DNA of 64,000 bases, taken from Nocardia higoensis NBRC 100133. GTDB lineage: Bacteria; Actinomycetota; Actinomycetes; Mycobacteriales; Mycobacteriaceae. The notes under the pieces are model-generated. The model had not been told where the DNA came from. It saw only the letters and a program-made list of their open reading frames with translations, and ran no database searches. The position numbers and the translations under genes were made by a program. How positions within the stretch are numbered: the first letter of the stretch is position 1; each line of letters opens with the position of its first letter. The stretch lies in NCBI RefSeq assembly GCF_000308595.1, contig NZ_BAGA01000184.1, positions 1 to 64,000 of the forward strand, written 5' to 3'. This document shows positions 60,730 to 64,000 of this stretch, in pieces.

Positions 60730-62403
60730 ATGACCGCCACCACACTGAGCGTCGTCACCGACAACACCGATCCCCCGGCCGATTCCATTGCCGACTCCGA
60801 GACCGGCGCAGCCGAGTTCCCGGCCTACGGCACCGATGAGTCGGTGACCGCCACGGCGCGGCCGGCGAATGCCCGCGCACAGTATCTGGATCCGAACGAC
60901 CTCGTGATCGGTGAGAACGTGCGCGTCAGTTTCGATCTCGACGACCATCCGGCAGAAGCCGATTCGATCCGCCGGTTCGGAGTGCGTAACCCGATCCTCG
61001 CCGAACGCCAACCCGACGGAAGCATCTACGTCGTCGACGGTCAGGTCCGCACCCTCATCGCCCGCGCCGTCGGCACCACCCAGGTCCCGGTGTGGGTCAC
61101 CGATGCCCCCACCGGTGTCGCCGACAACGAACGCCGCATCGCGCGGACGTTGGATCAGATCAACCTCAACGACCGCCGCATCCCACTGTCGGAGGCCGAC
61201 CGCGCCGCCGGTGTGGCGTTGATGCTGGACCTGGGTGCTTCGGCCACCCGTATCGCCCAAGGGTTGCAGCGCACACGCTCCGAGATCCGCCAGGCCGCCA
61301 CGATCGGCCGCTCCGCCACCGCGAAGCAGTTGCTCGACGACGGCCAGTACACCCTCGAACAGTTAGCGGTCATCGCCGACTACGAAGCCGCCGACGACAC
61401 CGACGCCGTCCAGGAATTGACTCGCGCGACCCGCTACCAATTCGGCTACGTCGCCCACCGCATCGCCGACGACCGCACCGAAACCCGTGACCGCCTCCAC
61501 GCCGCCCTGCCCTACGCCGCCACCGGCTTCGGAATCCTCACCCGCGAACCCGACAACGCAAGCGAGCAGGCAGTGTTCGTCCCGGCCGCCGACCTCACCA
61601 CCACCGCCGGCAGCCCGGTCGGTGAAGAACAGATCTACGCCGACCCCAGCCGCTGGGTGGTGTTCCTCGAAGTCGAGGAGAACGCCGAGCTCGTCGACAT
61701 CGACAGCGGCGACCTCGTCGACCCCGGCACCGTCGACTGGGACACCGAACCTTTCCCAGACGCTGCGGCGGGTGAAGGGTTGCGCCACGTCGACACCGTG
61801 CGATGGCGGGACCGGTGGACACCCACCTACTACCTGGTCGCCGACCGGCTGCCCGACAGCGGCCTCGCACTCGCCACGCCGCCTGACACCAGCGATGAGC
61901 AGGTCCGTGCACTGGTCGCTGCCGAAACCGCTGCGCGGGAAGCGGCCCGGCAGGACTACCGGCGGGTGCGGGAGTTGAACAAGCGCGGCGCCGCCGCCAA
62001 ACAGCGGCGCGAGGAATTCCTCACCGAATACCTCACCCGACGCCAGCCGCCCACCCAGGCCGCCGGGTTCGTCGCCACCTACCTGGCCGGCCAGCTCGAC
62101 ACCCCGACGGTGCAGCTGGTGACCACGATCCTCGGCATCGGCAACTCCCGGAACGAGCTGCAGACCGCGATCACCGACACCCCGGTCAACCGTGTCTGGG
62201 TGATCGTGCTGGCCATGGTGCTCGCGACCCACGAAGCACCGATCGACAAGAGCTTCTGGCGGGCCGGGTCGAGCACGACGACCAGTTACCTGCATCTGCT
62301 CGCCGAACTCGCCGCCGACGTCGGCTCGGACTTCGCGCTCGTCGACGTCGAACAGGCCGCCGCTGGTGAGATCGACTACCACGACATCGATCTCGCCGCC
62401 TGA
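60730..62403 (+). CDS. ParB N-terminal-domain protein
   Basis: A 557-residue protein. Residues about 55-135 form a ParB/Srx-type domain ([26 protein letters not shown] and [13 protein letters not shown], the last like the ParB GHRR region). A helix-turn-helix segment follows ([20 protein letters not shown]), then a long C-terminal region specific to element backbones. It may act in partition, in replication control or as a CTP-dependent DNA-loading protein. No ParA-type partner is adjacent. GAGGAGG precedes the ATG. Confidence 0.8.
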   Translation: MTATTLSVVTDNTDPPADSIADSETGAAEFPAYGTDESVTATARPANARAQYLDPNDLVIGENVRVSFDLDDHPAEADSIRRFGVRNPILAERQPDGSIYVVDGQVRTLIARAVGTTQVPVWVTDAPTGVADNERRIARTLDQINLNDRRIPLSEADRAAGVALMLDLGASATRIAQGLQRTRSEIRQAATIGRSATAKQLLDDGQYTLEQLAVIADYEAADDTDAVQELTRATRYQFGYVAHRIADDRTETRDRLHAALPYAATGFGILTREPDNASEQAVFVPAADLTTTAGSPVGEEQIYADPSRWVVFLEVEENAELVDIDSGDLVDPGTVDWDTEPFPDAAAGEGLRHVDTVRWRDRWTPTYYLVADRLPDSGLALATPPDTSDEQVRALVAAETAAREAARQDYRRVRELNKRGAAAKQRREEFLTEYLTRRQPPTQAAGFVATYLAGQLDTPTVQLVTTILGIGNSRNELQTAITDTPVNRVWVIVLAMVLATHEAPIDKSFWRAGSSTTTSYLHLLAELAADVGSDFALVDVEQAAAGEIDYHDIDLAA

Positions 62404-62431
62404 GCTCACCTTCCGCACGGCTCGACCCGCG

Positions 62432-62456
62432 GCCGCCACCGGATTCCGGTGGCGGC
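62432..62456. repeat. 11-bp hairpin before ssb
   Basis: GCCGCCACCGG and CCGGTGGCGGC flank a 3-base loop, 48 bases before the SSB start and 28 bases after the ParB-like stop. It is another member of the hairpin series. Confidence 0.55.
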
Positions 62457-62504
62457 GCGGCTATCCACACCTGTTATCCACAACCTGTGAAAGGAGGGCG
62501 AATC

Positions 62505-62882
62505 ATGGCCGGGGACATCGTTGTTACCGTCACGGGGAATGTGACGGACTCGCCTGAGCTGAGATTCACCCCCGCAGGCGTCGCGGTGGCCAACTTTACC
62601 GTCGCCTCGACCCCGCGGTTCTTCGATCAGCAGTCCAACGAGTGGAAAGACGCCGACGCTCTGTTCCTGCGCTGCACTCTGTGGCGAGAACCTGCCGAAT
62701 ACGCCGCCGAATCGCTGACCCGAGGTGCGAGGGTGATCGTCACCGGACGGCTCAAACAGCGAACCTATGAGACCCGCGAAGGCCAGGCCCGGACGGTCGT
62801 CGAACTCGACGTCGACGAACTCGGCGCATCCCTGCGGTATGCCACCGCGACCATCTCGAGAGTCAGCCGCACTGCGGCGTGA
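62505..62882 (+). CDS. ssb: Single-stranded DNA-binding protein
   Basis: A 125-residue OB-fold [28 protein letters not shown] (given in part), [34 protein letters not shown] and a [15 protein letters not shown] strand. It coats single-stranded DNA during transfer or replication of the element. It ends at SRVSRTAA and lacks the acidic partner-binding tail of chromosomal SSBs. AAGGAGG precedes ATG 62505. Confidence 0.87.
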   Translation: MAGDIVVTVTGNVTDSPELRFTPAGVAVANFTVASTPRFFDQQSNEWKDADALFLRCTLWREPAEYAAESLTRGARVIVTGRLKQRTYETREGQARTVVELDVDELGASLRYATATISRVSRTAA

Positions 62883-63116
62883 CGAGCAGCAGCTCGAATG
62901 CCAGCAGTGGTGACGATACCCGCTGGGGTGCACAGCAGTCCGGCGAGTCTGCCTTCACCGGATCCGGATTTGTGAACGCGAATAGACCATCGTTCTGACG
63001 TTACGGCCGAAGCCTTTCCCCTCGAGGTCCGGCGACAGGACGTAATCGGTGCACCGGTCGGCTCGATCGCCGAGCCCAACCCAGCTGATCGGTGGTGTCG
63101 ATGGTGAGGGCTGTTC

Positions 63117-63437
63117 GTGTGGCCATCTGCCCCGCCTGCCCGAGTGCTACCAGGGCGTGCTCCCGCCACACTGCGGGCCCGCGCCCGGCCGTCACCGAAT
63201 TCGCACCAACGCGCCGCCGGTCACGCATCCGGCGGCAAGCGATGTGAGCGCAGCGAATTCGGCGCCGACCGCATCGGCGCGTTCCCTCCGTCGTGTCGGG
63301 CTCCCGCCCCGGTCGAGACGCACTCAGGCGGGTCAGACGACCCGCCGCACAGCCCCGTGCCGGAGTTGCGTGCCTCGTGTGCGTGCGCCCGGTGCGGGGC
63401 CGAGCTGTTTTCCACCGACAGAACAGGACCCTGCTGA
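63117..63437 (+). CDS. Possible Cys-rich small protein
   Basis: A GTG-started frame of 106 residues whose last 30 residues look protein-like (ASCACARCGAELFSTDRTG, one CxxC knuckle) and whose stop overlaps the next start as TGATG. The N-terminal part is Arg/Pro/Ser-rich and could be non-coding. Coupling to the next gene is the main support. The interval 62883-63116 shows no other gene. Confidence 0.3.
   Translation: MWPSAPPARVLPGRAPATLRARARPSPNSHQRAAGHASGGKRCERSEFGADRIGAFPPSCRAPAPVETHSGGSDDPPHSPVPELRASCACARCGAELFSTDRTGPC
63197..63260. repeat. Nested inverted repeats
   Basis: Outer arms GAATTCGC (63197) and GCGAATTC (63253) enclose an inner stem GCCGCCGG / CCGGCGGC with an 8-base loop (63213-63236). 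The structure could form a cruciform or an RNA stem. It is unusual in an element region containing ParB-like, DprA-like and SSB genes. Confidence 0.4.
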
Positions 63438-64000
63438 TGACCGCTACGTTGAACAGTCCCGACACCACCGGCGAAGCCGCTGAGGTGGTTTCACCGTTCG
63501 CCGCCGCGCTCGGCGAAATCGACTACCTGCTCGAGGTCGACCCCGACACCGCGCGTGAGCGTTTCACCGCGGTGCTGGCTCTCGCCTCCCCTGCCGAGCG
63601 TGAGTTCCTCGACCGCGCCGCCGACGTCATGGCCCGCGCCCCGTGGAAGGTCGCCGCCCGTCGACTGGGGTGGATGGCCAAGAGCCGCCCCGAACTGCGA
63701 CCGATGATCATCGACCACACCGCCACCGGTGACCCCGGCCTGTACCGCCCCGAACTGCCCGCCCAGTCCGACACCTCGATCGAGGCCGCCGAATGGGTCC
63801 GCCGCTCCATCCGCGACCACCGCCACCGCGACCGGCTCACCGCCACCGCGTCAGCCGCGACCGACGCCGCCCGCTACTCCGCCGAGGCGGTCGCCGAACG
63901 CCGCTCCCGCATCCCCGCACCGGCCATCGGGGTGGTGGATCTGCGTCACCGTGAGCGCGACCTGCGCGTGACCGAACGCCGTGAACGCGGCTACGCCAGC
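63437..64000 (+). CDS. Unknown protein (3' end outside the window)
   Basis: The frame is open from the ATG at 63437 to the right edge (188 residues seen). The visible part is helical and rich in Arg, Ala and Glu (YLLEVDPDTARERFTAVLAL, then SIRDHRHRDRLTATASAATD), without a named domain. The ATG overlaps a possible upstream stop (TGATG). It continues the plus-strand backbone genes. Confidence 0.6.
   Translation, partial: MTATLNSPDTTGEAAEVVSPFAAALGEIDYLLEVDPDTARERFTAVLALASPAEREFLDRAADVMARAPWKVAARRLGWMAKSRPELRPMIIDHTATGDPGLYRPELPAQSDTSIEAAEWVRRSIRDHRHRDRLTATASAATDAARYSAEAVAERRSRIPAPAIGVVDLRHRERDLRVTERRERGYAS

Noticed and set aside
62883-63116. Open frames on both strands after ssb
   Set aside because: They lack ribosome sites and protein-like composition, and appear to be non-coding leader sequence.
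1-64000. CRISPR array, rRNA genes, classical cobalamin riboswitch
   Set aside because: No regularly spaced direct repeats of CRISPR size, no rRNA-like sequence and no recognisable B12-box upstream of any gene were seen.

Overview
The window is very GC-rich DNA with G/C-ending codons, GTG and TTG starts and many 1-4 base gene overlaps. Its gene content (a two-component 3-ketosteroid 9-alpha-hydroxylase, Hsa-type ring-cleavage enzymes, a mycobacterial-style LeuA remnant, an MPT70/MPT83-like fasciclin lipoprotein) points to a mycolic-acid actinomycete, most likely Nocardia or a close relative such as Rhodococcus. This is inferred from protein families only.

Layout. 1-6.2 kb: two paralogous MerR regulators with cobalamin-binding-like domains, a fasciclin lipoprotein, a geranylgeranyl-diphosphate-type synthase, a decayed epimerase, and an Old Yellow Enzyme (OYE) gene with a divergent MerR gene. 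6.2-12.3 kb: an ABC ATPase, a GntR/FadR regulator, a heavily deleted leuA remnant, two glycosyltransferases and an aldehyde dehydrogenase. 12.3-25.2 kb: a catabolic cluster for a steroid-like polycyclic compound (KshA, KshB, HsaA-, HsaB-, HsaC- and HsaD-like enzymes, MaoC hydratase, two SnoaL/NTF2 proteins, OYE, SDR) with one TetR and two IclR regulators. A repeated 15-bp imperfect palindrome in three of its control regions suggests a shared regulon. 25.3-29.2 kb: a MoxR ATPase / metallopeptidase-VWA / unknown-protein operon. 29.6-36.8 kb: a DyP peroxidase with two unknown partner proteins, then assorted metabolic genes.

At 37.2 kb there is a strong terminator followed by the 3' end of a tRNA (probably tRNA-Ala) without its 5' half. 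This is the expected scar of an element inserted into a tRNA 3' end. The element would run rightward from about 37.28 kb past the end of the window. Its first part (38-50 kb) looks less GC-extreme than its surroundings and carries a phosphorothioation-type defence island: a four-gene SspABCD-like operon (cysteine desulfurase, DUF4007 protein, large P-loop ATPase, PAPS-reductase-like PP-loop protein), divergent from a three-gene unit (DEAH helicase, GHKL ATPase, phospholipase-D-fold nuclease) that fits an SspFGH-like restriction arm.

The second part (50-64 kb) looks like the backbone of a large actinobacterial mobile element: ParB-like, DprA-like, SSB and DUF4192 proteins and many small unknown proteins, with hairpins in several intergenic gaps. 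Within it is a tandemly duplicated two-gene module: a ten-CxxC zinc array fused to an Amidoligase_2-type domain, translationally overlapping a class II glutamine amidotransferase whose second residue is the expected catalytic cysteine. This duplicated module and the Ssp island are the most interesting parts. No rRNA, intact tRNA, CRISPR array, integrase or intact insertion sequence was seen.
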